Of a DNA stretch of 14,518 bases, positions 1 through 5,626 are shown piece by piece. Numbering within the stretch: position 1 is the stretch's first letter; the number at the start of each line of letters is the position of its first letter. The notes beneath the pieces are model-generated. The model did no database searches. It saw only the letters and a list, made by a program, of their open reading frames with translations, and had not been told where the DNA came from. The stretch is from an uncultured Bacillota bacterium (GTDB lineage Bacteria; Bacillota; Dehalobacteriia; UBA4068). A program made the translations under genes and the position numbers. The stretch is from assembly GCA_934427095.1 (NCBI GenBank), contig CAKRYM010000020.1, positions 1-14,518 on the forward strand, in the 5' to 3' direction.

Positions 1-427
1 TGTTCTGCCCAAAGCCGCCGCCCCCCATGCCCTGGGGCATGTTTTCCGGGGAGAAATCGCCTTCCGGCATTTCCGAAGGAAAGTCGCCGTCCGTAGGAAA
101 GTCGCCGTTTTCCGGCTTTTCCCCCATCTCACGGTCTGCGTCCATGCTGATGCTGTCGGGCTTATAAAGCTCACCGTAATCATTGCCGTAATTTCGCTCC
201 AGGAAGGATTCCTCTACGCCTTCTACGGCCAGGTATAAGCCCCAATCATCCATCACAATATCAATGGTATGCACCGTGGAGGTATCAAAAAGCCGGGATT
301 CATAGCCCATTTCCTTTGTGGTTGCCTGTATGCCTAAGCGATCCGCCTGAAAGAAAACTAAGGTGAGCAAAAGAGCTAAGCCAAAGGCAACGCAGCAAAT
401 CAGTTCAATGGATTTATGCGTCGACAT
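1..427 (-). CDS. CotH-family protein, N-terminal part, with internal deletion; runs off the window edge
   Basis: The frame is open for 142 codons from ATG at 427 to the window edge. AAAGGAG lies just upstream, 11 nt after the DUF4956 stop, so this is the last visible gene of the operon. Residues about 7-27 form an N-terminal membrane anchor, followed by LGIQA and MGYESRLFDTSTVHTIDIV, the usual start of clostridial CotH proteins. At residues 58-64 the sequence passes directly from VMDDW to WGLYLAVEGVEESFLERNYG and GELYKPD. In family members as I know them, roughly 100 or more residues of the kinase-like domain lie between these two motifs. An acidic, Gly/Met-rich linker (residues 101-142) follows. 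CotH proteins are atypical protein kinases, known from spore-coat phosphorylation in Bacillus. With the first half of the domain missing, activity is doubtful. The reading frame is seen directly; the deletion is inferred from family memory. Confidence 0.82.
   Translation of the reverse strand, partial: MSTHKSIELICCVAFGLALLLTLVFFQADRLGIQATTKEMGYESRLFDTSTVHTIDIVMDDWGLYLAVEGVEESFLERNYGNDYGELYKPDSISMDADREMGEKPENGDFPTDGDFPSEMPEGDFSPENMPQGMGGGGFGQN
77..108 (-). repeat. 14-nt direct repeat, 18-nt period, in CotH linker
   Basis: AGGAAAGTCGCCGT occurs at 77-90 and again at 95-108. The 18-nt period equals six codons, so the repeat encodes GDFP twice in frame within the acidic linker (ENGDFPTDGDFPSEMPEGDF). 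It could change length by slippage without breaking the frame. Confidence 0.8.
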
Positions 428-438
428 TTTTTTCTCCT

Positions 439-966
439 TTATCCCATATAATCCCCGTTATAACTTACCAATACGGCGCTGTTTACGCCATTCATTTCAG
501 AAAGGGTGTTGAGGAAATCCGTGTCTTGTTTTTTCAGGCGAATTTCCAGATTCAGCTCTACTTCCCCTTGGCGAGCGGTTTTACTTTTCACGACCATACG
601 TTGGACTTGCTGTTGCAAAAATTCCGTGGCGTTTCGTTCGCTTTCATGATCTTGGCAGCATAGAACCACAATATAGGGCTGAATATAGGATTTTTTGTTA
701 ACAAAAACAATGAGCATCAGGCCAATGGCTAAGCTGCCCAACACCGCCAAGGGAATCATCCCCGCGGCTAAGACGATGCCTACAGCAATGGACCAAAAGA
801 GAAAGGCGATATCCAAAGGTTCCTTGATGGCGCTACGGAAGCGTACAATGGACAAGGCGCCGACCATGCCCAAAGAAAGGACCACATTGGAGGTGACTGC
901 TAAGATCACCAAAGTGGAAATCATGGTCAAAGCCACTAAGGTCACGCCAAAACTGGAGGAATACAT
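439..966 (-). CDS. DUF4956 membrane protein, main part (gene split by frameshift)
   Basis: This 175-residue ORF carries most of a DUF4956 protein: a membrane segment at residues 7-26, the hallmark GALSIVRFRSAIKEPLD at 36-52, membrane segments at about 52-69 and 71-89, and a soluble C-terminal domain of about 85 residues ending in VLVSYNGDYMG. DUF4956 proteins are usually about 220-230 residues and start with one more membrane helix. That helix is encoded immediately upstream in another frame (966-1109). The first codon here is the internal Met of a conserved GVMYSSSF stretch, not a normal start, and it overlaps the upstream stop as TAATG. Termination-reinitiation could therefore still give some product. 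The biochemical role is unknown. The family commonly sits with VTC and CotH genes, as here. Confidence 0.85.
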   Translation of the reverse strand: MYSSSFGVTLVALTMISTLVILAVTSNVVLSLGMVGALSIVRFRSAIKEPLDIAFLFWSIAVGIVLAAGMIPLAVLGSLAIGLMLIVFVNKKSYIQPYIVVLCCQDHESERNATEFLQQQVQRMVVKSKTARQGEVELNLEIRLKKQDTDFLNTLSEMNGVNSAVLVSYNGDYMG

Positions 967-1109
967 TACCCCGGCAAAGGTTTTTTATAGATCAGGAAAA
1001 TAAACATACCGATGCAAAAGGCCAAAAGCAGGGAAATCACCATATCAAAAATAGAGATGCTGGTGATGTTTTCTAAAAAGCTGGATTTGAAAATATCCTG
1101 AAAAGTCAT
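966..1109 (-). pseudogene. DUF4956 N-terminal fragment (47 codons) ending at frameshift
   Basis: ATG at 1109 follows AAGGAG by 11 nt and begins MTFQDIFKSSFLENITSISI, then a membrane helix FDMVISLLLAFCIGMFIFLIY, then KKPLPG and a stop. One additional A in the A6 tract (plus-strand T6 at 981-986) would read KKTFAGVMYSSSF and join the main ORF, giving a normal-length protein of about 223 residues. The gene is thus a 1-nt-deletion frameshift, a homopolymer sequencing error, or a slippage-expressed gene. It starts 33 nt after the VTC stop, so co-transcription with it is likely. Confidence 0.8.
981..986 (-). other. A6 homopolymer at the DUF4956 frameshift point
   Basis: In the gene direction the codons are TAT AAA AAA CCT TTG. 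Adding one A restores TAT AAA AAA ACC TTT GCC GGG GTA ATG and the family's conserved GVM. This is the only position needed to reconcile the two DUF4956 pieces. Confidence 0.7.
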
Positions 1110-1142
1110 GCTGTGTGTCTCCTTGTCTGCGAAATGAAAAGA

Positions 1143-1625
1143 TTAACCGTAAATCCGGCAGGCGGCGTATTTGGAAAAAGCTGCCGTATGGGTTCCCGGC
1201 GTTTGGACAATGTCCCGAATCACCGTGGGCAGGAATTCGTCCCATTTTACTTCTAAAATAATAGGCATATCCCGGGTGGGGATGGTGATGCAGTTAGGGT
1301 TCAAAAAATCCGTGCAGGTTAACCCTGTGCGGATATGATGATCCAAGGTGACGCGCACATTGCCCGGACCATAGCAAAAGGGCTCGCGGATATAATCCAC
1401 AATGGTTTTGGGACGCAAGCCTTGGGTGTTGCGTTTGGTATACAATTCCCAAAGCAAGCGGTTTTCCTTGTCCTTTGGCGGTGCGTAGTTTTCCCCGGTA
1501 ATGTTCTGCACTTCTTCTGGGGACAATATGGTTTGTTCCTTATGACAAAGGCCGTTGATTTTGCATTTTTTTCCCAAAAGGAGCAGCGAAGTGTCTTTGT
1601 TATAGTAGAGGATGCGAAATTGCAT
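1143..1625 (-). CDS. VTC-domain (polyphosphate polymerase-like) protein, N-terminally deleted
   Basis: The 160-residue protein matches the C-terminal two thirds of bacterial VTC-domain proteins, which are usually about 230-240 residues. Visible motifs are KKCKINGLCHKE at 19-30, RPKTIVDYIREPF at 71-83, GNVRVTLD at 88-95, ILEVKWDEFLP at 123-133 and FSKYAACR at 150-157. Family members usually start MQFRHELK, and about 80 residues later reach FRIRYYN. Here MQFR runs straight into ILYYNKDTS. The natural-looking start, with AGGAGG 7 nt upstream, is thus fused to the middle of the domain. The lost part holds strands and basic residues of the triphosphate tunnel, so catalysis is unlikely. The family LEKK motif appears as LGKK, a possible further change. 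This is the first gene of the VTC/DUF4956/CotH operon. VTC proteins polymerise polyphosphate in yeast; the bacterial role is not settled. Confidence 0.82.
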   Translation of the reverse strand: MQFRILYYNKDTSLLLLGKKCKINGLCHKEQTILSPEEVQNITGENYAPPKDKENRLLWELYTKRNTQGLRPKTIVDYIREPFCYGPGNVRVTLDHHIRTGLTCTDFLNPNCITIPTRDMPIILEVKWDEFLPTVIRDIVQTPGTHTAAFSKYAACRIYG

Positions 1626-1654
1626 GATGCAGCCTCCTTTCTGCTTTTGAAAAA

Positions 1655-1688
1655 AGTATAGCCGGGAAACCTTAGTCTAAACTTAGAA
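1655..1688 (-). promoter_or_regulatory. Promoter of the VTC operon with 11-bp-period OmpR-type direct repeat
   Basis: On the minus strand TTCTAAGTTTAGACTAAGG (1688-1670) contains CTAAG twice at an 11-bp period. It is followed by 9 nt and the -10 box TATACT (1660-1655). The repeat occupies the -35 region, the usual place for an OmpR/PhoB-type activator. The same layout precedes the two-component gene (3313-3346). Confidence 0.7.
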
Positions 1689-1725
1689 AAAGAGGGACAA
1701 CACGAAAAGCGCGTGATGTCCCTCT
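1686..1725 (-). terminator. Rho-independent terminator after the two-component fusion gene
   Basis: AGAGGGACA pairs with TGTCCCTCT (1691-1699 / 1717-1725), followed by one A/A mismatch and a CACG/CGTG inner stem. On the minus strand the hairpin is followed by TTTTTC. It lies 13 nt beyond the stop of the 1738-3291 ORF and just before the VTC promoter repeat, so it separates the two transcripts. Confidence 0.8.
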
Positions 1726-1737
1726 GATTTTTGGGTT

Positions 1738-3291
1738 TTAGAATTGTATCGTAAAAGCTATGCGATTGGGCGGAACATACTTGGCTTGTATGGTCCCATG
1801 CTGGGCGGAAACCAGGGAACGTGCGATGGCTAAGCCCAGTCCATAGCCGCCGGTTTTCTGGGTGCGGGCGTCGTCCGCCCGGTAAAAGCGGTCAAATAGC
1901 TTTTCCGGCGGCACGTTAGGCAGAGTAGCACAGGTATTTTCTATGGTCAAAAGGATGCGTTTTTCCTTTTTTTGTAAAGAAACCAAAATTTCCCCGCCTG
2001 GCTCCGTATATTTCACTGCATTATCCAAAAGGATAGAAAGCAATTGCTCCAGCTGGTTTTCTACTGCCCGAATGCGAATATCCGGACAGATCTCTGTGTG
2101 CAAAGAAATCTGTTTGGCTTCCATTAACTGGCAAAAACTTTCCAGAATTTTGGTGAGCAAAGGGCCAAAGAGCACGTCCGTTTGATTTTCCTTGCACAGG
2201 CCTTCATCCATGCGGGCCAAAGTCAGCAGGTTGTTCATTAAGCCGTTTAGCCGGGGCGTCTGCGCGAGAATATTCTTGCTCCATTTGTTTTCCCCCTGGT
2301 ACAAGACCATGGCTTCCGTATTCGACTGAATAATGGCTAAAGGGGTCTTGATCTCATGCCCAGCATTGGTCACAAATTGTTTCTGTTTTTCCATGTTTTC
2401 TGCAATGGGGCGAATGGCTTTACGGGAAAGCAAAATCACAAAGATCAGCATAAGTCCCCAGCAAAGGAGGCCGATGCCTACGGATAACAGCAAGACGCGA
2501 AAATAGGAAAAGAGTTCGCCCGTGGTATCCAAAAATACCGCCACACTACCGCTGCTAAAAAGGGCGGGTAGCAGGGAATAGCGGAATTTCCCGATTTTCC
2601 CTTGGCTATTCCCCTGGTGATAGATCTCCTCAGCCAAAGTGACGGCTTGTTCTTCCGTCACGGTTGAGGTGCGGTTTACATCCACCGCAAGTACGGTGCC
2701 ATTGGCATCGAATTGAACCACAAAGAAATTGGCAGACATAATGGTGTCATATCCCCATATCTTGATGAGGATATCCTCAGTGGAAAGATAAATGCCTTTG
2801 TTCAGCATGAGTAGTTCCATGAGCTGATATTCTAGCTTGGGCAGGATAACGGTTTTGCCGTTGCCCGATAGGGCGTAGGTTTGCTGGTTTAAGGTAATAT
2901 TCCCTAAGGTCAAAACCGTTGGGGTGAAATGCTCCCGCCTACGCAGCATGGCCCGGATACGGGAAAGCAATAAATCCATGGCAAAAGGTTTGGGCAAATA
3001 ATCATCCGCCCCTAAGTCCAAGCCCTGAATTTGGTCTTCGATCTCTCCTTTGGCCGTAAGCAGGAGGATAGGGGTTTTATCTCCTGCTTTGCGCAGCTTT
3101 TGCAGTACCTCTAACCCGCTCATTTTGGGCAGCATGATGTCGAGAATGATGCCGTCATAGGTTTCGCTTTGGGCATAGGCCAATGCTTCTGCTCCGTCAT
3201 AAAATGCGTCCACGATATAGTGATGATAATGCAAGATATCCACTACCGCTTCGGACATACTGATTTCGTCTTCTGCATAAAGCAATTTCAT
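1738..3291 (-). CDS. Fused OmpR-family response regulator / sensor histidine kinase (517 aa), deletion fusion
   Basis: Residues 1-115 are a receiver domain with acidic pocket E7/D8, phospho-acceptor D51, T79 and K101. Residues about 126-183 start a winged-helix DNA-binding domain (LEYQLMELL, STEDILIKIWGYDT). The recognition helix and wing are absent. At about 183-186 the chain changes to a sensor-kinase extracytoplasmic segment (FFVVQFDANGTVLAVD). One membrane helix (264-289) follows, then a HisKA domain with H312 (NAGHEIKTPL), N-box N424 (DNAVKY), FDRFYRADD and GYGLGLAIA. A separate regulator (about 225 aa) plus kinase (about 430 aa) would total about 655 residues, so roughly 140 are missing, including the kinase's first membrane helix. 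With one helix left, a cytoplasmic receiver would place the kinase outside the cell, so normal function is doubtful. The start is supported by GGAAGGAG upstream and a regulated promoter. Confidence 0.88.
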   Translation of the reverse strand: MKLLYAEDEISMSEAVVDILHYHHYIVDAFYDGAEALAYAQSETYDGIILDIMLPKMSGLEVLQKLRKAGDKTPILLLTAKGEIEDQIQGLDLGADDYLPKPFAMDLLLSRIRAMLRRREHFTPTVLTLGNITLNQQTYALSGNGKTVILPKLEYQLMELLMLNKGIYLSTEDILIKIWGYDTIMSANFFVVQFDANGTVLAVDVNRTSTVTEEQAVTLAEEIYHQGNSQGKIGKFRYSLLPALFSSGSVAVFLDTTGELFSYFRVLLLSVGIGLLCWGLMLIFVILLSRKAIRPIAENMEKQKQFVTNAGHEIKTPLAIIQSNTEAMVLYQGENKWSKNILAQTPRLNGLMNNLLTLARMDEGLCKENQTDVLFGPLLTKILESFCQLMEAKQISLHTEICPDIRIRAVENQLEQLLSILLDNAVKYTEPGGEILVSLQKKEKRILLTIENTCATLPNVPPEKLFDRFYRADDARTQKTGGYGLGLAIARSLVSAQHGTIQAKYVPPNRIAFTIQF

Positions 3292-3312
3292 GGGAATCGT
3301 CTCCTTCCTGCC

Positions 3313-3346
3313 AGAATAACACTTTTCCCTTAGTTGAACCTTAGAA
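3313..3346 (-). promoter_or_regulatory. Promoter of the two-component gene with shared 11-bp-period repeat
   Basis: On the minus strand TTCTAAGGTTCAACTAAGG (3346-3328) is 16/19 identical to the element before the VTC gene. It is likewise followed by exactly 9 nt and a -10 box, here TATTCT (3318-3313). Matching sequence and spacing at two independent promoters support a real operator, most simply that of the adjacent OmpR-family regulator acting on itself and on the VTC operon. Confidence 0.7.
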
Positions 3347-3383
3347 TTCGGGAGATCAGCGTGGGTTTCCTGCCTAGATAAGA

Positions 3384-3411
3384 TAAGGCCCAGGTTTTTA
3401 CCTGGGCCTTA
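3384..3411 (-). terminator. Terminator after the aminotransferase operon
   Basis: TAAGGCCCAGGT (3384-3395) pairs perfectly with ACCTGGGCCTTA (3400-3411) around a TTTT loop, giving a 12-bp stem. It lies 18 nt past the aminotransferase stop. The run after the stem on the minus strand is only moderately T-rich (TCTTATCT), so it might leak towards the two-component promoter. Confidence 0.8.
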
Positions 3412-3429
3412 GTGCGTTTATCTTTTTCA

Positions 3430-4680
3430 TCAGCTATGCCGTTCGCGGAGCACGGCAAAGGCTTCTTCTGCGATTTCCACGGTTTCCGCAATATCCTGAT
3501 CGGACAAAGCGGCGTTTAAGAAATGGTTGTGATGATTGGTGAAATATACGCCCCGTTTGACGCATTCCGCCACCCATTCCTGGTGCAAGACCAAACTTTC
3601 ATCATCGGCGATGCGTAAATAGGGCAGGGAGACCGCGCCAGTCACATGCAAATCATAGCCGTATTTTTTACCCGCAGCGATGAGCCCCGCTTTCAGGGTT
3701 TCCCCTTTGGCCTTTAGCAGATTGGGCAAATCCAGCTTTTTCATTTTCTCAATGCAGGCAATGCCCGCGGCAAAGGGTACGGCAGACATCCAGTAGCTAC
3801 CGGTATAGGTCAGGCCGGAAACAGCGTTGCGCAAAAAGTCCGCGCCGCAAAGGGCGGAAACATTGTAGCCATTGGCCAAAGCTTTGCAGAAGCAAATCAA
3901 ATCCGCCTTGATACCGAAATAATGGTCGCTGCCTGCCAAATCCAAACGGAAGCCGGCCCGCACATCATCAAAAATCAATACGGTATCGTTTTCCGTGCAG
4001 AGTTTTCTGACCCGGGGCCAAAAGCCTTCCTTGGGCATGGTATTGTCTTTGAAATTGCCGTGCATATAAGGCTGGGAAATGACTGCGGCGATTTCCCCTT
4101 TATGTTGCTGGAAGCATGCTTCCACCGCGTCGATATCATTCCAATCCAGATAAATGTTGTTGGCCACTTCCTCTGGCAAAATCCCCGGATAGTCCACCTT
4201 TTGTGTCCAGGGAGATACCCCGTGATAGCAGCCCCGGAAGAAAATGACCTTTTTCCGTTTGGTGTAATTCCTGGCCGCTAGAATCGCTAAGGACGTGACG
4301 TCGTTACCGTTTTTGGCGAAAAAGGCCCAGTCCGCGCTATGTACGGTGTCCACCAGCAATTCTGCGAAGTTGATCATAATGGGGGAGGGGGCGGTGACAC
4401 AGTCCTCAATTTGCCGCTGAGCAAAAGCAGCCGCATCCACATCCGGATCATTATAGCCCAGGATATTGGGGCCATAAGCGCACATATAGTCGATGAAACG
4501 ATGTCCGTCTACATCCCAGAAATAAGTACCTTGGGCCTTGGAAGAATAAAAGGGAAAGGCGCTGACTGGAATGAAGCAGCCTTCTGCCGGCCCTTGATGG
4601 CCGTAAAGCCCGGCGGGAATGACTTTTACCGCCCGTTCGTAATATTCTTTGCTTTTGGGATAGGTAAATGTTTCGTGCAT
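3430..4680 (-). CDS. Class-III PLP-dependent aminotransferase (HemL-like superfamily)
   Basis: This 416-residue protein has the fold-type I, class-III aminotransferase layout. N-terminal WDVDGHRFIDYMCAYGPNILGY is followed by FFAKNGNDVTSLAILAAR, which binds the cofactor phosphate, and YHG. IFDDVRAGFR has D238 as the pyridine-nitrogen ligand; the usual DEV is DDV here. FCKALANGY carries the Schiff-base lysine K266, and YTGSYWM follows. It resembles glutamate-1-semialdehyde aminomutase relatives, but no heme-pathway neighbours are present, so substrate is unassigned. The start is fixed by AAGGAGG a few nt upstream; that ribosome site overlaps the stop codon of the preceding SCP2-like gene, implying translational coupling. 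Length and motifs look complete. Confidence 0.85.
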   Translation of the reverse strand: MHETFTYPKSKEYYERAVKVIPAGLYGHQGPAEGCFIPVSAFPFYSSKAQGTYFWDVDGHRFIDYMCAYGPNILGYNDPDVDAAAFAQRQIEDCVTAPSPIMINFAELLVDTVHSADWAFFAKNGNDVTSLAILAARNYTKRKKVIFFRGCYHGVSPWTQKVDYPGILPEEVANNIYLDWNDIDAVEACFQQHKGEIAAVISQPYMHGNFKDNTMPKEGFWPRVRKLCTENDTVLIFDDVRAGFRLDLAGSDHYFGIKADLICFCKALANGYNVSALCGADFLRNAVSGLTYTGSYWMSAVPFAAGIACIEKMKKLDLPNLLKAKGETLKAGLIAAGKKYGYDLHVTGAVSLPYLRIADDESLVLHQEWVAECVKRGVYFTNHHNHFLNAALSDQDIAETVEIAEEAFAVLRERHS

Positions 4681-4690
4681 GGGCGCCTCC

Positions 4691-5449
4691 TTAAGCCAGA
4701 TAGACCGCGACGCGGTCCAAAATACGGTTCAAATTGTCTACTTGGGGAATCATCCCTTTGATGGTTACCTGGCCCATGCCCACGCAAGCCACGCTGTTGA
4801 CTTTGCCGTCAAACAAATCCCTGGCCAAACGGATATCCTGAAATTCCATGGCAGAGGTATAATTTTCCCCCACTTGGCGAAGTACGGATAAATGATGATC
4901 CTCAGCCAGAATCCCCACGGCCGCCTCATTAGGAATGGAAAGGCGGATAATGCCGTCGGGAATATAGGAAGCGCTTTGTTGCGAAACAGGGTCTTCATTC
5001 CCCAATTGGGCTACGGCGCCGGCGATCACATGGAGCATCAGCAAAGTGCTGCGGCGAAAAAAGGTTTCGTCCCGCAAATCCTCAGGATTGGGTCTAAGGT
5101 AATGGGTTAAGATATTGGTTAGGTTGGTAAATTCATGTAGAAGAAAACCCAGTTTGGTAAAGCCTTTGCTGGGAAAAGGTTTGGTGGTGCCATCAATCAT
5201 GCCGTTGAATTTTTCTGGGGTGGAAAAGGGCAGCTTGATTTGGCAGCTTTGCACGCCGGGAACCATGCTGCAATTCCCGTGGTCAAAACACAGGGTGGCC
5301 TCTGGGCCGTTTTTCACGGCAATGGCCAGGGCGATCTTTTTCTCCGCAATCAGGGCTTTTGCCTCTGGTACCAGCTGACACAGGGGTTCCAGCGCGCCCA
5401 GAATAGCAAAAAGATTAACGAAAGCTAGGGCGCGGGGATCTTTGTTCAT
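4691..5449 (-). CDS. Protein with two SCP2-like (sterol-carrier-type) domains
   Basis: No catalytic motif is recognised in this 252-residue cytosolic protein. It appears to hold two copies of an SCP2-like lipid-binding fold. Copy one spans about 33-121 (IAVKNGPEATLCFDHGNC, then FSTPEKFNGMIDG). Copy two spans about 166-251 and ends with FDGKVNSVACVGMGQVTIKG followed by LNRILDRVAVYL, which resembles the SCP2 ending. The linker 122-160 is helical. The start has AAAGGAG 8 nt upstream. It is the first gene of a two-gene operon with the class-III aminotransferase, only 10 nt apart, so it may carry or present the enzyme's hydrophobic substrate; that is inference. The SCP2 assignment rests on pattern memory and is moderate. 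Confidence 0.6.
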   Translation of the reverse strand: MNKDPRALAFVNLFAILGALEPLCQLVPEAKALIAEKKIALAIAVKNGPEATLCFDHGNCSMVPGVQSCQIKLPFSTPEKFNGMIDGTTKPFPSKGFTKLGFLLHEFTNLTNILTHYLRPNPEDLRDETFFRRSTLLMLHVIAGAVAQLGNEDPVSQQSASYIPDGIIRLSIPNEAAVGILAEDHHLSVLRQVGENYTSAMEFQDIRLARDLFDGKVNSVACVGMGQVTIKGMIPQVDNLNRILDRVAVYLA

Positions 5450-5491
5450 GGAATCATCTCCTTTACCATAATGTGCCTAGCTTAACACAGA

Positions 5492-5510
5492 ATTATGAAA
5501 TGATTATGAA
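5492..5510 (-). promoter_or_regulatory. 11-bp-period direct repeat upstream of the SCP2-like operon
   Basis: On the minus strand TTCATAATCATTTCATAAT contains TTCATAAT twice at an 11-bp period, the geometry of OmpR/PhoB-family sites. It lies about 43 nt upstream of the SCP2-like start, within the 177-bp divergent region shared with the dehydrogenase gene. I see no convincing -10 box at the right distance, so the promoter itself is unresolved. Confidence 0.4.
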
Positions 5511-5626
5511 CGCAAGGCTTTTGCTCAACCAGAGAAACGGAAAATCTTAGCAAGAAAATAGCAACCAGCGGCAGGATTTTTTTTATCAATTGGGAATTTT
5601 ATAAAGATGCAGAAAGGAGTATGAAT

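Noticed and set aside
975..992. Programmed -1 ribosomal frameshift at AAAAAAC in DUF4956
   Set aside because: The classical X XXY YYZ phase would need the zero frame xxA AAA AAC, but the zero frame is TAT AAA AAA CCT. No strong downstream stem was seen, and A6 is short for transcriptional slippage. A deletion or sequencing error is simpler.
1..3346. Insertion-sequence or phage insertion as the cause of the rearranged genes
   Set aside because: No transposase, terminal inverted repeats, target duplications or integrase were seen; the junctions are clean in-frame joins.
4378..4396. G-rich tract resembling a G-quadruplex
   Set aside because: Only three usable G runs are present and it lies inside aminotransferase coding sequence.
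4339..4761. 140-codon plus-strand ORF antisense to the aminotransferase
   Set aside because: The minus-strand aminotransferase is unmistakable and complete here; the plus-strand product has no recognisable features.
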